Shown piece after piece: positions 1-10,360 of a stretch of DNA of 64,000 bases. Source of the stretch: Apricaphanius iberus (taxonomy: Eukaryota; Chordata; Actinopteri; Cyprinodontiformes; Aphaniidae); assembly GCA_028564705.1 (NCBI GenBank), contig JAPXFQ010001664.1, positions 496,001-560,000 on the forward strand, written 5' to 3'. The notes under the pieces were generated by a model. It was not told the DNA's origin. It made no database searches and saw only the letters and a program-made list of their open reading frames with translations. Within the stretch, counting starts at the first letter, position 1, and each line of letters begins with the position of its first letter. The translations under genes were made by a program, and so were the position numbers.

Positions 1-284
1 ACTACAACATTAAGTAAACATAGTCACAGTTGATTACAAAGTAAAGATAAATCATAACACTAAATTTCTCCACCACACAGGATATGCATAATCATAATTC
101 ACAGTCCAAAAATGCACTGATCGGCCACTTATGTTGGTCGTGTTCTTCTTATACTACTTCTGTGATGTTGTTGATTCACACTTCCGCATCTCGTAACTTC
201 TTGAGGGGGTGTGCAAGTACGGGCGGGCACAGTGGCGTCATCAGCCGATTTTTCTGGGGCTTCGGCCCCAAATGTTTTCAGTCT

Positions 285-476
285 TGCATTTCACACAGTT
301 TCTATGCTCCCCACATCTGGAACAAACTACCAGGAGAATGCAAAGCTGCAGAGACACTGAACTCTTTTAAGTCTAAAATTAAAACGTACCTATTATTGAT
401 TTTTACCTGCTTGATTTTAATTTTTATACAAATTAGTGTCTTGGATATTGTTTATATTAAAAAAAATCCCCTCTAG
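285..476 (+). mobile_element. L2/CR1-type LINE, C-terminal end of ORF2 (fragment)
   Basis: The frame reads FYAPHIWNKLPGECKAAETL followed by a serine/lysine stretch. This is the conserved tail of the reverse transcriptase ORF in fish L2/CR1-like LINEs. The same peptide ends the longer element at 43540-46310 on the other strand, so the two are copies of one family. Everything 5' of the tail is missing, as expected for a 5'-truncated LINE copy. No function is expected. Confidence 0.7.
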
Positions 477-527
477 CCCACTGTGGGAGGTGTTTCCCAT
501 TCTAAGCTTGTGTCCCCTACCAAAGGC

Positions 528-1173
528 CTAGGAGCTTTGCTGTTCCATGTTCTGTACATTTCTGGACTGAGATGTCTGGAGCCATTCCTTCAGTTCGGGG
601 GTCACTGCCCCAAGTGCTCTGATTACCACGGGTACTATTGTATCCTTCACCTTCCAAGCCTTCTCTAGCTCCTCACTGAGCCATTGGTATTTCTCAAGTT
701 TCTCATTTTCCTTCTTCTTAATGTTACCATCACTTGGTATTTGCCACATCCACCATACTGGCTTTCCTCTGCTCTTAATCAACCACCACAATGTCCGGTT
801 GGTTTGCCATTACCATCCTGTCTGTCTGGATCTGGAAGTCCCACAGGATCTTTGCTCGGTGATTCTCCGCAACCTTTTTTGGAGGTGTTTTCCACGTTGA
901 CCTTGGAATTTCCAGCCCATACTCCGCACAGATGTTTCTGTATACTATGCCAGCCACTTTGTTATGACGTTCCATGTATGCTTTCCCTGCCAGCATTTTA
1001 CATCCTGCTGTTATGTGCTGGGTTGTCTCAGATGACTCTTTGCACAGCCTACACCTTGGGTCTTGTCTGGTGTGGTACATCTGGGCCTCCATCGATCTGG
1101 TGCTCAGGGCCTGTTCCTGTGCTGCCAGGATGAATGCATCTGTGGTTCCTGTAGGCCAGCCTTCTCTAGCCAT
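528..1173 (-). mobile_element. LINE fragment with restriction-like endonuclease end (frameshifted)
   Basis: Two overlapping - strand frames (1173-775 and 791-528) form one decayed protein. The first has a Cys-X2-Cys...His...Cys knuckle (CRLCKESSETTQHITAGC), then a block ending QPDIVVVD. The second picks up near IPSDGN, continues through a KENEKLEKYQ helix and ends with ...LGAVTPELKEWLQ. A CCHC knuckle followed by a PD...D-type core is the known C-terminal layout of LINEs that cut DNA with a restriction-like endonuclease (R2/R4/Hero group). The reverse transcriptase is absent. The frame change near 780-790 and the lack of 5' sequence mark it as a dead copy. Confidence 0.6.
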
Positions 1174-4162
1174 TGGTAGATTTTTTTAAGAGGGTAAGAG
1201 AGATTACCTAAAGAGAGGAGATATAGCTGCAGCTCCAGCAGAAGCACCAGTATCATCAATAGGCACATGAACTGGTAACAGTGAAATATTTAACATTGTG
1301 TTATAGTAAGAAAGGTTTTATTTTCTTCTGTGCTTGTTACTACAAATGAAGGTTAATTAGATGAAAAATAAAATAATAAAATGACCATCAAACTAAAGTT
1401 TCAAATAAAGAAAATAAATTATGTTGAAATATTTGCAGTTTCCACATTTTAAGGATCGGTTTATGGTATCGGTTGACTTTGACACACACCATTAGCACAG
1501 TGTTGGGCTGATACCCAATACCAGTATCGGTATTGGTACCTCCCAAATTGCAACACTTTTTAATAAAATATCATGTCTTGTTTGGGCTAAGCCCAGGTAC
1601 TCCTTAAAGGCTGGAGACACCCCGAGCGGGCGGTTTGTTGCAGACAAATGCGATTCCCAAACGTAATAACTGGGTAGAATAGTCTGGTTTTTGAAATTCC
1701 AGTTTGGTTTGATTCAAGTCGAACTAAGGTGTATACACGCATTTCAAACGTCTGATTTCAGTCGCACTAAGGTAATATTTCAACTTTCTTTTGCTGCCTA
1801 TAAAAGCACAGTGCTTTGCAGTAAAACTGCAGAAACTGCTAACTGAATACACTCTGTTGTTGTAGAGTAGTCCCATGAAGAGGATCCTTAGGGTTTTCCA
1901 AAATTAATAAGAAACAGTTATCTTTACACAGAGAAAATGTCAAAGGGAAATACATTTTTTGTCAGCCTGGTCCTTATTTTTAGCATGCATTATGTAAATT
2001 TTTCTAATCAGTTTTCGACGGCAGGTCAATACGTCACATTAGTTCATCAGCAGACAGGCATGGTTTTCTATTTTGTTTTTCTGTTATTTCTGCACTTTCC
2101 CTCACCCTGCTCGGCTCTTCCTTGTCTCTTTCTCCTTTCTCCTCTACTTGACTTATGTGTCCCACAACATCTTCCTCCACTATGTAATCGGATTTTTGAG
2201 ACTCTTAATAAATGAGAGAGATTCCTTAAAGTGTACAGGAGGACAGCAACACATCACAGCGAATGTGTAATACTGCCCTGTCTCGGTCTTACAACAACAG
2301 GCTTATAGTATTACTAGCAATCTTGGTCTATCTATTCTGTTCGATAAAGTACAACTCTCAAGATGAAAATCAGAGACTTTTTGGCGCCTTTCTCTTAGAT
2401 TAGAAAGCTAAGAACTTTGTCTATCTTTAAGGATGCCCAGTGGAAGAATAATCTCCATGGTAACACTAGATATGGACTATCATTATCAAAAACTCTTTGT
2501 CCCTGTCCTGGGTAAAAACGTCACTAAATAAGACTAGTCATTCAAACTGATACTACAAGATTAAGTAAACCAGGTCACAGTTGATTACAAAGTACAGAAA
2601 GTACATAACATTAAATTCTTCCCATCACAGCTTCTTTGCAGATTTTTTTCTAAATACACAGTGGGAAACTAGCAGTGCGTATTTAGTTGCCCTAACCGGG
2701 TTTGGCTAGCATTTGGTAACATAACAAGAAAGTGAAAAAGAAAACATTTCCCTGCTTCTGTGGCACTCCAATGTCCTCCGACATCTTCCACCAAATAAGG
2801 TCAGATCTCTTCCTGAGACTCCCACTCTGAAAACTTCCAGCTTAATCTAGCTGACTGCACCTCTCTGATCACCGCAGAGACCCCGTTGTTTGAGTAGCTC
2901 CAGCCAGCATCTCATCCTCCATCTTTCCCACTGTTTGAGGAGCTACCCCTGGCATCGTGTCTCCGTCTCTGCTGCCCTTACCACTGGCATCTCGTTGCTG
3001 ATTGGTCGATGCCCTGCATTTGCTGCCCAAAAGTTCAGTTTTCCCAAATTCACGCAGTAGTAATGTCCAGCTGCATGGACGCTGACGCATGTGATTTGCT
3101 GCATAGGAGCTTGCCTCAGTTTGACGGCCACTTGTTGGTACCATATAGACTTTGCATATAATCTAGCTGCACTGCTGCCTGCACGCACTGACCGGTGGGA
3201 AAGCACCTTAAGAAAGACTTATTAATGCAGCCTACACATACATCATAACTGATAAGGGGAACACCAGCTGCATGTGAAAGCTGTCAGGCTGCATTGGGTT
3301 ATAATGTATATGAGATTATGTTGCTTACGGTCGGTTTAGAGTGTAATACAGTGAGTGGTGAGAAACGCTCGCTGGGTAGGACAAGATAATCTGGAGTCTG
3401 TTGTGAGTAATTTAAACCAGAATATGACACATGGCAAAAAATAGTTGATAGGTTAAATGTATTAAAACATAACTTGAGAAAGGATGTAAAAATATTAAAA
3501 GGGACAATACATAAGTTTAACCACAAATAAATATAAAAAAATGGCAATTTCTTTCTCATACATGCCCCAGCAATGCCCTGGTCAGTAGAATGAGCCCTGA
3601 CCTTTTCACCGAAGTTGTCTCCATATACCTTTAAATTTACTTGAATAGAGAGTGCTCAGGTCGAACAGATAGATTTCCTGAGTGCTTTCCAGCTAAAGCG
3701 TAATGGCACCATATGCGTTGGTGGTCAGGTGTAGTGTTCGCTATCTCCATCATAAACAGCCACGGAGCGAGAGGTAACTGAAAGATGAATGAGCATAAGA
3801 AGATAGCGGCTTCATGCACCAGCAAAACTCCAGCCCAGACCCCAACTTAACTTACACAACAGAAACATTTCTCACCTCAGTTGATGTATGTTTATCTTGA
3901 TATGATTTGCCTTATTAGATAATGAAAAACAAATGGCCTCCCCTATGACAAAGTGTTCTTTTCAGCATGGTTGCTTATTCTCTGTGGTTTATAAAAACTT
4001 TAAAATTCAAACAGTGTATGAATAACCCAGGAAAAATGTCCCTGCAGGAAACATGAGTTTTAGCTAAAGCCCAGCTGGCAGTATTACCACACTGAAATAA
4101 CAGCATAACGATGAGATGCTAATTAGGACATAGTAGTCAGTGGCCAGCCAAGGGTATCTACT
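1174..4162. other. Upstream non-coding stretch
   Basis: I see no gene here. The sequence is mostly AT-rich. Around 1497-1550 is a TACCAGTATCGGTATTGGTA-like motif of the kind found at ends of fish hAT-type MITEs. The GC-richer pocket at 2860-3200 shares short blocks with 16850-17040 (gagaccccg...tttgag and cccttaccac...gcatct), suggesting a shared repeat family. Short open frames here show no recognisable domain. Confidence 0.4.
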
Positions 4163-5254
4163 TTTAAAGAATCAGAATCAGCTTTAATGGCCAAGTATGA
4201 CATATACAAGTATGACATATACAAGTATGACGCATACAAGGAATTTACAGATACAGTACAACCTGTCCAAGATCATTACAAACAACAACAACAACAAACA
4301 GATCCAGGTCACTGTTGGGCATGCAGCCACCGAGCGGCGCTCCCGTTTATGAAACATAGAGAAATACACATCTGGTAGGGGAGGGTTCCACGGTGAGGGG
4401 AAAAAAACGCTCAACTGTGTTGTGGGTCCGTACAGCACTCACAACGCAGGTAATAGAAAAAACCACACCAACAAACATTTAAGCACATATTCAGACATTA
4501 ACAATGACACATCAGGAAGGATGGGCAGGTATGAGCTCCAGTCCACAGGTTAACGCGCTGCCATCGAGGCGCGCTGTTATCCAGCTTCCTGTTGCAGGAG
4601 AGAAATTGAGGAGACAGCGAGACGGTGTGTGTGAATGTGAGTGTGTGTAACCATGTCAGTGTGTGCGTCAGTAGATGCAGGTGTACGGGGGAGAGGAGAC
4701 TCTGTTGACATTCTTCTCAGGGACATTTGATTAGGACCAGGTTGAAGGTCTTCATGGGAGCCAAAATATAAATTATTTGGATTGCAGGGAGAGATCAAAT
4801 ATTCCTTTCTGTCCCTTCAGTCTGTCAGTGGTTTCTTTTTTAGTCTAATTCAGCCAAATTGTAGTTCAAATTAAAGTTCAAAATCCAAATTAATTCCCAG
4901 ATTAATAGTTCCAAATCCAATTAATTTCCAGTTGCCCCAATCCGCACCGACAGTTTCTCCAAGTCCGATGACAAATTGCGGATGAGTCCCAGAGCGCCGG
5001 CCAGATCGCCTCTTACAGCGTCTGTTCTGCGTCCCAGCTCCCCCATCATTTGGTTCTGAGTCCCATCAGTACGAATCAACCCATCCAGCTGTTCCTTCAG
5101 CCGTCCAATCGCTTCCAGAACAGTGATCAATCTCGACCGTGTTTCAGATCTTTGTTGCTCCATTTTTCGGTAGTTCCAGTAACTGCCAATTCCAATCAGC
5201 AGAAACCCGATCACCATCATTGCGAATAGATATATATCTTCAACATCCTCTTGG

Positions 5255-5581
5255 TGTCATGTTTCGGCTAAAGGAGGACCCAGATGCGGAGCGGCGTTTG
5301 TGGCTCTTACGGCCCATGTTTATTAAATGTCCAGAAAGACGAGAAGCACAGAGAACTAGGGGAGGTAACGACGACAACGACCCGACGAGGACAGACAGAC
5401 ACAGAAGGGTATATATACTGTGGGAAGAGGTAATCACAAAACAGGGAACACCTGGGAGCAGAGGAGGGAAACACAGGGAGGACAAAAGAACAGGTGAAAC
5501 AAACTAGGACTAATAAACTAATAAACAGACTGGGAGGAAACAGGGAGGAAAAAACAACACAGACAGGGACGGATCATGACA
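5255..5581 (-). repeat. 3' LTR of the non-autonomous element
   Basis: This is the 327-bp long terminal repeat lying downstream in the - strand orientation. It has short inverted ends TGTCAT...ATGACA, as in Ty3-type elements. It is flanked outside by CTTGG (5250-5254) and inside by a purine tract. A TATATATA stretch near 5411-5418 could serve as a promoter element. Confidence 0.9.
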
Positions 5582-5600
5582 ATACCCCCCCCTCAAGGTG
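5582..5600 (-). promoter_or_regulatory. Polypurine tract
   Basis: On the - strand the sequence just before the 3' LTR reads TTGAGGGGGGGGTAT. This position and composition are those of the polypurine tract that primes plus-strand DNA synthesis in LTR retrotransposons. It fixes the element's orientation as - strand. Confidence 0.7.
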
Positions 5601-7905
5601 CGCCACCTGGCGCACCAAGTAGGAAACTCAAGCCAGGGCGGGAGGAGGGGGTCCAGGACGGAGGGACAAAACCACAGTCCCCAGAAGACCCATGACGTGG
5701 CGGCCGGCGGCGAGGGACCAACAGACGAGGAGGCCGGCGACGAGGAACCAACAGACGAGGAGGCCGGCGACGAGGAACCAACAGACGAGGAGGCCGGCGA
5801 CGAGGAACCAACAGACGAGGAGGCCGGCGACGAGGAACCAACAGACGAGGAGGCCGGCGACGAGGAACCAACAGACGAGGAGGCCGGCGACGAGGAACCA
5901 ACAGACGAGGAGGCCGGCGACGAGGAACCAACAGACGAGGAGGCCGGCGACGAGGAACCAACAGACGAGGAGGCCGGCGACGAGGAACCAACAGACGAGG
6001 AGGCCGGCGACGAGGAACCAACAGACGAGGAGGCCGGCGGCGAGGAACCAACAGACGAGGAGGCCGGCGGCGAGGAACCAACAGACGAGGAGGCCGGCGA
6101 CGAGGAACCAACAGACGAGGAGGCCGGCGACGAGGAACCAACAGACGAGGAGGCCGGCGACGAGGAACCAACAGACGAGGAGGCCGGCGACGAGGAACCA
6201 ACAGACGAGGAGGCCGGCGACGAGGAAACAGCAGACGAGGAGGCCGGCGACGAGGAAACAGCAGACGAGGAGGCCGGCGACGAGGAAACAGCAGACGAGG
6301 AGGCCGACGACGAGGGACCGTCAGACGGGGCCGCGACGAGGGACCGTCAGACGAGGAGGCCGACGACGAGGAACCTTGAGCCTTGGGCCGGCGGCGTGGA
6401 ACCTTGAGCCTTGGGGGCCGGCGGCGTGGAACCTTGAGCCTTGGGGGCCGGCGGCGTGGAACCTTGAGCCTTGGGGGCCGGCGGCGTGGAACCTTGAGCC
6501 TTGGGGCCCGGCGGCGTGGAACCTTGAGCCTTGGAGGCCGGCGGCGTGGAACCTTGAGCCTTGGAGGCCGGCGGCGTGGAACCTTGAGCCTTGGAGGCCG
6601 GCGGCGTGGAACCTTGAGCTTAGGTGGAGGCGTGTTCGCCTGAACACCCTCGGCAGAGTCAGGAACCGGAGGCGTGTTCGCCTGAACACCCTCTGCAGAG
6701 GCAGGAACCGGAGGCGTGTTCGCCTGAACACCCTCTGCAGAGGCAGGAACCGGAGGCGTGTTCGCCTGAACACCCTCTGCAGAGGCAGGAACCGGAGGCG
6801 TGTTCTCCTGAACACCCTCGGCGGAGTCGGAAACCGGAGGCGTGTTCTCCTGAACACCCTCGGACGAGGCAGGAACCGGAGGCGTGTTCTCCTGAACACC
6901 CTCGGACGAGGCAGGAACCGGAGGCGTGTTCTCCTGAACACCCTCGGCGGAGTCAGGAACCGGAGGCGTGTTCTCCTGAACACCCTCGGCAGAGTCGGAA
7001 CCGGAGGCGTGTTCTCCTGAACACCCTCGGACAGCAGGAACCGGAGGCGTGTTCTCCTGAACACCCTCGGACGAGGCAGGAACCGGAGGCGTGTTCTCCT
7101 GAACACCCTCGGACGAGGCAGGAACCGGAGGCGTGTTCTCCTGAACACCCTCGGACGAGGCAGGAACCGGCGAACACGCCTCCGGTTTCCGACTCCTTGG
7201 GAACCTTGAGCCTTGGGGGCCGGCGGCGTGGAACCTTGAGCTCTGGAGGCCGGCGGCGTGGAACCTTGAGCCTTGGAGGCCGGCGGCGTGGGAACTTGAG
7301 CCTTGGAGGCCGGCGGCGTGGAACCTTGAGCTTAGGTGGAGGCGTGTTCGCCTGAACACCCTCGGCAGAGTCAGGAACCGGAGGCGTGTTCGCCTGAACA
7401 CCCTCGGCAGAGTCAGGAACCGGAGGCGTGTTCGCCTGAACACCCTCTGCAGAGGCAGGAACCGGAGGCGTGTTCGCCTGAACACCCTCTGCAGAGGCAG
7501 GAACCGGAGGCGTGTTCTCCTGAACACCCTCGGCGGAGTCGGAAACCGGAGGCGTGTTCTCCTGAACACCCTCGGACGAGGCAGGAACCGGAGGCGTGTT
7601 CTCCTGAACACCCTCGGACGAGTCAGGAACCGGAGGCGTGTTCTCCTGAACACCCTCGGACGAGGCAGGAACCGGAGGCGTGTTCTCCTGAACACCCTCG
7701 GCGGAGGCAGGAACCGGAGGCGTGTTCTCCTGAACACCCTCGGCGGAGGCAGGAACCGGAGGCGTGTTCTCCTGAACACCCTCGGCGGAGTCAGGAACCG
7801 GAGGCGTGTTCTCCTGAACACCCTCGGACGAGGCAGGAACCGGAGGCGTGTTCTCCTGAACACCCTCGGACGAGGCAGGACCCGGAGGCGTGTTCTCCTG
7901 AACAC
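5593..7905 (-). CDS. Repeat-encoded frame, C-terminal part of the LTR element product
   Basis: This is a 770-codon open frame on the - strand that ends a few bases before the polypurine tract, where an element ORF would be expected to end. It consists almost entirely of repeats: 14-residue units of the type FRRTRLRFLPRPRV or EGVQENTPPVPASS, depending on phase, then 10-residue units such as PRRRPPRLLV repeated about 20 times. It closes with a unique tail ending LLGAPGGAP. The product would be disordered and highly basic. Because 30- and 42-bp units are multiples of three, several frames on both strands stay open, so length alone does not prove coding. The frame differs from that of the N-terminal part (8840-10264). 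Either the reading frame has slipped in this copy or one part is not translated. Confidence 0.35.
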   Translation of the reverse strand: MFRRTRLRVLPRPRVFRRTRLRFLPRPRVFRRTRLRFLTPPRVFRRTRLRFLPPPRVFRRTRLRFLPPPRVFRRTRLRFLPRPRVFRRTRLRFLTRPRVFRRTRLRFLPRPRVFRRTRLRFPTPPRVFRRTRLRFLPLQRVFRRTRLRFLPLQRVFRRTRLRFLTLPRVFRRTRLRFLTLPRVFRRTRLHLSSRFHAAGLQGSSSHAAGLQGSRFHAAGLQSSRFHAAGPQGSRFPRSRKPEACSPVPASSEGVQENTPPVPASSEGVQENTPPVPASSEGVQENTPPVPAVRGCSGEHASGSDSAEGVQENTPPVPDSAEGVQENTPPVPASSEGVQENTPPVPASSEGVQENTPPVSDSAEGVQENTPPVPASAEGVQANTPPVPASAEGVQANTPPVPASAEGVQANTPPVPDSAEGVQANTPPPKLKVPRRRPPRLKVPRRRPPRLKVPRRRPPRLKVPRRRAPRLKVPRRRPPRLKVPRRRPPRLKVPRRRPPRLKVPRRRPKAQGSSSSASSSDGPSSRPRLTVPRRRPPRLLFPRRRPPRLLFPRRRPPRLLFPRRRPPRLLVPRRRPPRLLVPRRRPPRLLVPRRRPPRLLVPRRRPPRLLVPRRRPPRLLVPRRRPPRLLVPRRRPPRLLVPRRRPPRLLVPRRRPPRLLVPRRRPPRLLVPRRRPPRLLVPRRRPPRLLVPRRRPPRLLVPRRRPPRLLVPRRRPPRLLVPRRRPPRLLVPRRRPPRHGSSGDCGFVPPSWTPSSRPGLSFLLGAPGGAP

Positions 7906-9235
7906 CCTCGGAAGAGTCGGAACCGGAGGCGTGTTCTCCTGAACACCCTCGGAGGAGGCAGGAACCGGAGGCGTGTTCTCCTGAACACCCTCGGCGGAGT
8001 CGGGAACCGGAGGCGTGTTCGCCTGAACACCCTCGGCGGAGTCGGGAACCAGAGGCGTGTTCCCCTGAACACCCTCGGCGGAGTCGGGAACCAGAGGCGT
8101 GTTCCCCTGAACACCCTCGGCGGAGTCGGGAACCAGAGGCGTGTTCCCCTGAACACCCTCGGTGGAATCAGGAACCGGAAGAGTGTTCGCCTGAACACCC
8201 TCGGTGGAATCAGGAACCGGAGGAGTGTTCGCCTGAACACCCTTGGTGGAATCAGGAACCGGAGGCGTGTTCGCCTGAACACCCTCGGGAGAGTCAGGAA
8301 CCGGAGGCGTGTTCGCCTGAACACCCTCGGCGGAATCAGGAACCAGAGGCGTGCTCTCCAGGACACCCTCGGAGGAATCAGGAACCCGAGGCGTGTTCTC
8401 CAGGACACCCTCGGAGGAATCAGGAACCCGAGGCGTGCTCTCCAGAACACCCCCGGAGGAATCAGGAACCCGAGGCGTGTTCTCCAGAACACCCTCGGAG
8501 GAATCAGGAACCCGAGGCGTGCTCCCCAGAACACCCTCGGAGGAATCAGGAACCCGAGGCGTGCTCTCCAGGACACCCTCGGAGGAATCAGGAACCCGAG
8601 GCGTGTTCTCCAGAACACCCTCGGAGGAATCAGGAACCCGAGGCGTGCTCTCCAGAACACCCCCGGAGGAATCAGGAACCCGAGGCGTGCTCTCCAGAAC
8701 ACCCTCGGAGGAATCAGGAACCCGAGGCGTGCTCTCCAGAACACCCTCGGAGGAATCAGGAACCCGAGGCGTGTTCCCCAGAACACCCTCGGAGGAATCA
8801 GGAACCCGAGGCGTGTCCTCCAGAACACCCTCGGAGGAATCAGGAACCCGAGGCGTGTTCTCCAGAACACCCTCGGAGGAATCTCAGGACCGAGGCGTGT
8901 TCTCCAGAACACCCTCGGAGGAATCTCGGAACCCGAGGCGTGTTCCCCAGAACACCCTCGGAGGAATCTCGGAGCCGAGGCGCATCCGTCTGGACGCCCT
9001 CGGAGGGAACTCGGACCCGAGGCGCATCCGTCTGGACGCCCTCGGAGGGAACTCGGAACCGAGGCGCATCCGTCTGGACGCCCTCGGAGGGAACTCGGAA
9101 CCGAGGCGCATCCGTCTGGACGCCCTCGGAGGGAACTCGGAACCGAGGCGCATCCGTCTGGACGCCCTCGGAGGGAACTCGGAACCGAGGCGCATCCGTC
9201 TGGATGCCCTCGGAGGGAACTCGGAACCGGGGTTC
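5702..9235. repeat. Compound coding minisatellite, 30-bp and 42-bp units
   Basis: Left to right there are about 21 copies of a 30-bp unit (5702-6340), about 8 copies of a second 30-bp unit (6375-6620), a 42-bp unit with the core GGAGGCGTGTTCTCCTGAAC (6625-7170), a second block of 30-bp units (7190-7330), the 42-bp unit again (7335-8345), a variant with the core GAGGCGTGCTCTCCAGAACA (8345-8960), and a third 42-bp variant with GAGGCGCATCCGTCTGGACG (8960-9235). All units are multiples of three bases. The order 30B-42A-30B-42A shows that a large block was itself duplicated. Confidence 0.95.
7168..7193. repeat. 26-bp inverted snippet at the block-duplication junction
   Basis: The 26 bases here are the exact reverse complement of the 42-bp-unit segment at 6823-6848, which runs from GGAGTCGG to GGCGTGTTC. 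The snippet lies where the first 42-bp array stops and the second set of 30-bp units begins. An inverted scrap at a duplication joint suggests template switching or fold-back repair. Confidence 0.7.
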
Positions 9236-10264
9236 CAGGTGAGCCTCTGAAGAACGCTCAAAAACAGTCTCCACAGGGGACCTGGGCTCAACATTCCCTA
9301 CGGAGCTGTTCCATTGACCCTGGGTTAACTTAGCTCCACCCGAAGGAAACGCCGGCGCCTGGCTGTGCTGGAGAGGATGAGGAGGCAGACCCGAAACCGG
9401 CCGTGGGCGGTAGGAGGAAGCGGCGGTTGAATCACCGAAGCCGGAGACAGCACCAAGCGGGACAGGAGGAGCCGAGGCGCTGCAACTCCGAGAAGGAGGC
9501 GAGAAACCTTCTGGAGCCGATGGAGCAGCTCGGCGACGCCTCCCTCCTCGTCGCCGGGAAGCAGGAAGAGGGCCAGTCCCAGAGGGATCACAGAAGGGTG
9601 GAAGATCGGCGGAAGGAGCCAGGGAGATCAACCGGTCAACCCAGGAGGAAGAAAGCCGCGGCGAGGGCGGCGCACCCCGGGCACCGCCGCAAAAGTCCAG
9701 CTCGTCGTCCTGGGAGTCGGAGAAGAACTCCGGGAAGCCGTCATCGTCCTCCTCAGAATCGTCATACATAGACGCAAGGAGGAGCGACGGGGAAACATAA
9801 ACTGCGTTCCCAGGAGGACGCCCAGAAGCGCGGCGATGACTCGAGGCCCGAGGAGCGGAGAGGCCGCCCTCCTCACGACGGCGGGGACCAACTCCGGGCG
9901 GACAGCGAGCCTGCCGGAATCCGCAAAAGGGTGAGTCGGAGTGGAGTCCTTGACTTACGCTCCAATCTATCAATTCTCTCCACTCTTCCTCCGTGTGTTG
10001 GTGCTCCGCTGGGTCCAGTTGGTCGGGTCGTAATGTCATGTTTCGGCTAAAGGAGGACCCAGATGCGGAGCGGCGTTTGTGGCTCTTACGGCCCATGTTT
10101 ATTAAATGTCCAGAAAGACGAGAAGCACAGAGAACTAGGGGAGGTAACGACGACAACGACCCGACGAGGACAGACAGACACAGAAGGGTATATATACTGT
10201 GGGAAGAGGTAATCACAAAACAGGGAACACCTGGGAGCAGAGGAGGGAAACACAGGGAGGACAA
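8840..10264 (-). CDS. N-terminal coding part of the LTR element (gag-position protein)
   Basis: The frame is open from 10264, inside the 5' LTR. The most likely start is the ATG at 10039, at the LTR/interior border, giving MTLRPDQLDPAEHQHTEEEW at the N-terminus. A DPAE-type start just after the LTR is typical of gag in fish Ty3/gypsy elements; the gypsy copy at 27157 begins MDPAEAP. About 250 unique residues follow, with an acidic patch (MYDDSEEDDDGFPEFFSDSQ), basic stretches and Ser/Pro-rich linkers. Then come 14-residue repeats (EGVQTDAPRFRVPS). The frame breaks near 8880-8930, where two repeat units carry one extra base. I see no zinc knuckle, protease or polymerase. The product could be a structural protein derived from gag, but function is unknown. 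Confidence 0.5.
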   Translation of the reverse strand: MSSLCFPPLLPGVPCFVITSSHSIYTLLCLSVLVGSLSSLPPLVLCASRLSGHLINMGRKSHKRRSASGSSFSRNMTLRPDQLDPAEHQHTEEEWRELIDWSVSQGLHSDSPFCGFRQARCPPGVGPRRREEGGLSAPRASSHRRASGRPPGNAVYVSPSLLLASMYDDSEEDDDGFPEFFSDSQDDELDFCGGARGAPPSPRLSSSWVDRLISLAPSADLPPFCDPSGTGPLPASRRRGGRRRRAAPSAPEGFSPPSRSCSASAPPVPLGAVSGFGDSTAASSYRPRPVSGLPPHPLQHSQAPAFPSGGAKLTQGQWNSSVGNVEPRSPVETVFERSSEAHLEPRFRVPSEGIQTDAPRFRVPSEGVQTDAPRFRVPSEGVQTDAPRFRVPSEGVQTDAPRFRVPSEGVQTDAPRVRVPSEGVQTDAPRLRDSSEGVLGNTPRVPRFLRGCSGEHASVLRFLRGCSGEHASGS

Positions 10265-10360
10265 AAGAACAGTTGAAACAAACTAGGACTAATAAACTAA
10301 TAAACAGACTGGGAGGAAACAGGGAGGAAAAAACAACACAGACAGGGACGGATCATGACA
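10034..10360 (-). repeat. 5' LTR of the non-autonomous element
   Basis: This is the second copy of the 327-bp LTR and lies upstream in the - strand orientation. It is followed outside by the CTTGG duplication (10361-10365). Its end contributes the ATG (10039-10037) of the internal frame. Confidence 0.9.

Larger units (their letters stand above)
5255..10360 (-). mobile_element. Young LTR retrotransposon without pol, with a minisatellite interior
   Basis: Two 327-bp direct repeats (5255-5581 and 10034-10360) begin TGTCAT and end ATGACA, and differ at only about one base that I could find (near 5492 versus 10271). A perfect 5-bp target duplication, CTTGG, sits at 5250-5254 and 10361-10365. A G-tract next to the 5255-5581 repeat is a polypurine tract only if the element is read on the - strand, which also matches its open frames. 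The 4.45-kb interior has no protease, reverse transcriptase or integrase. It holds an N-terminal coding part and long arrays of 30- and 42-bp units. It must have been moved by enzymes from another element. Near-identical LTRs mean a recent insertion. Confidence 0.9.

Noticed and set aside
5702..9235. CRISPR-like array of short repeats
   Set aside because: The repeats are directly adjacent with no unique spacers, and the setting is a vertebrate LTR element.
5598..9333. Very long + strand open frames across the minisatellite (up to 665 codons)
   Set aside because: Units of 30 and 42 bases without stops keep several frames open on both strands. The LTR element's orientation, shown by the polypurine tract and N-terminal frame, is - strand, so the + frames are by-products.
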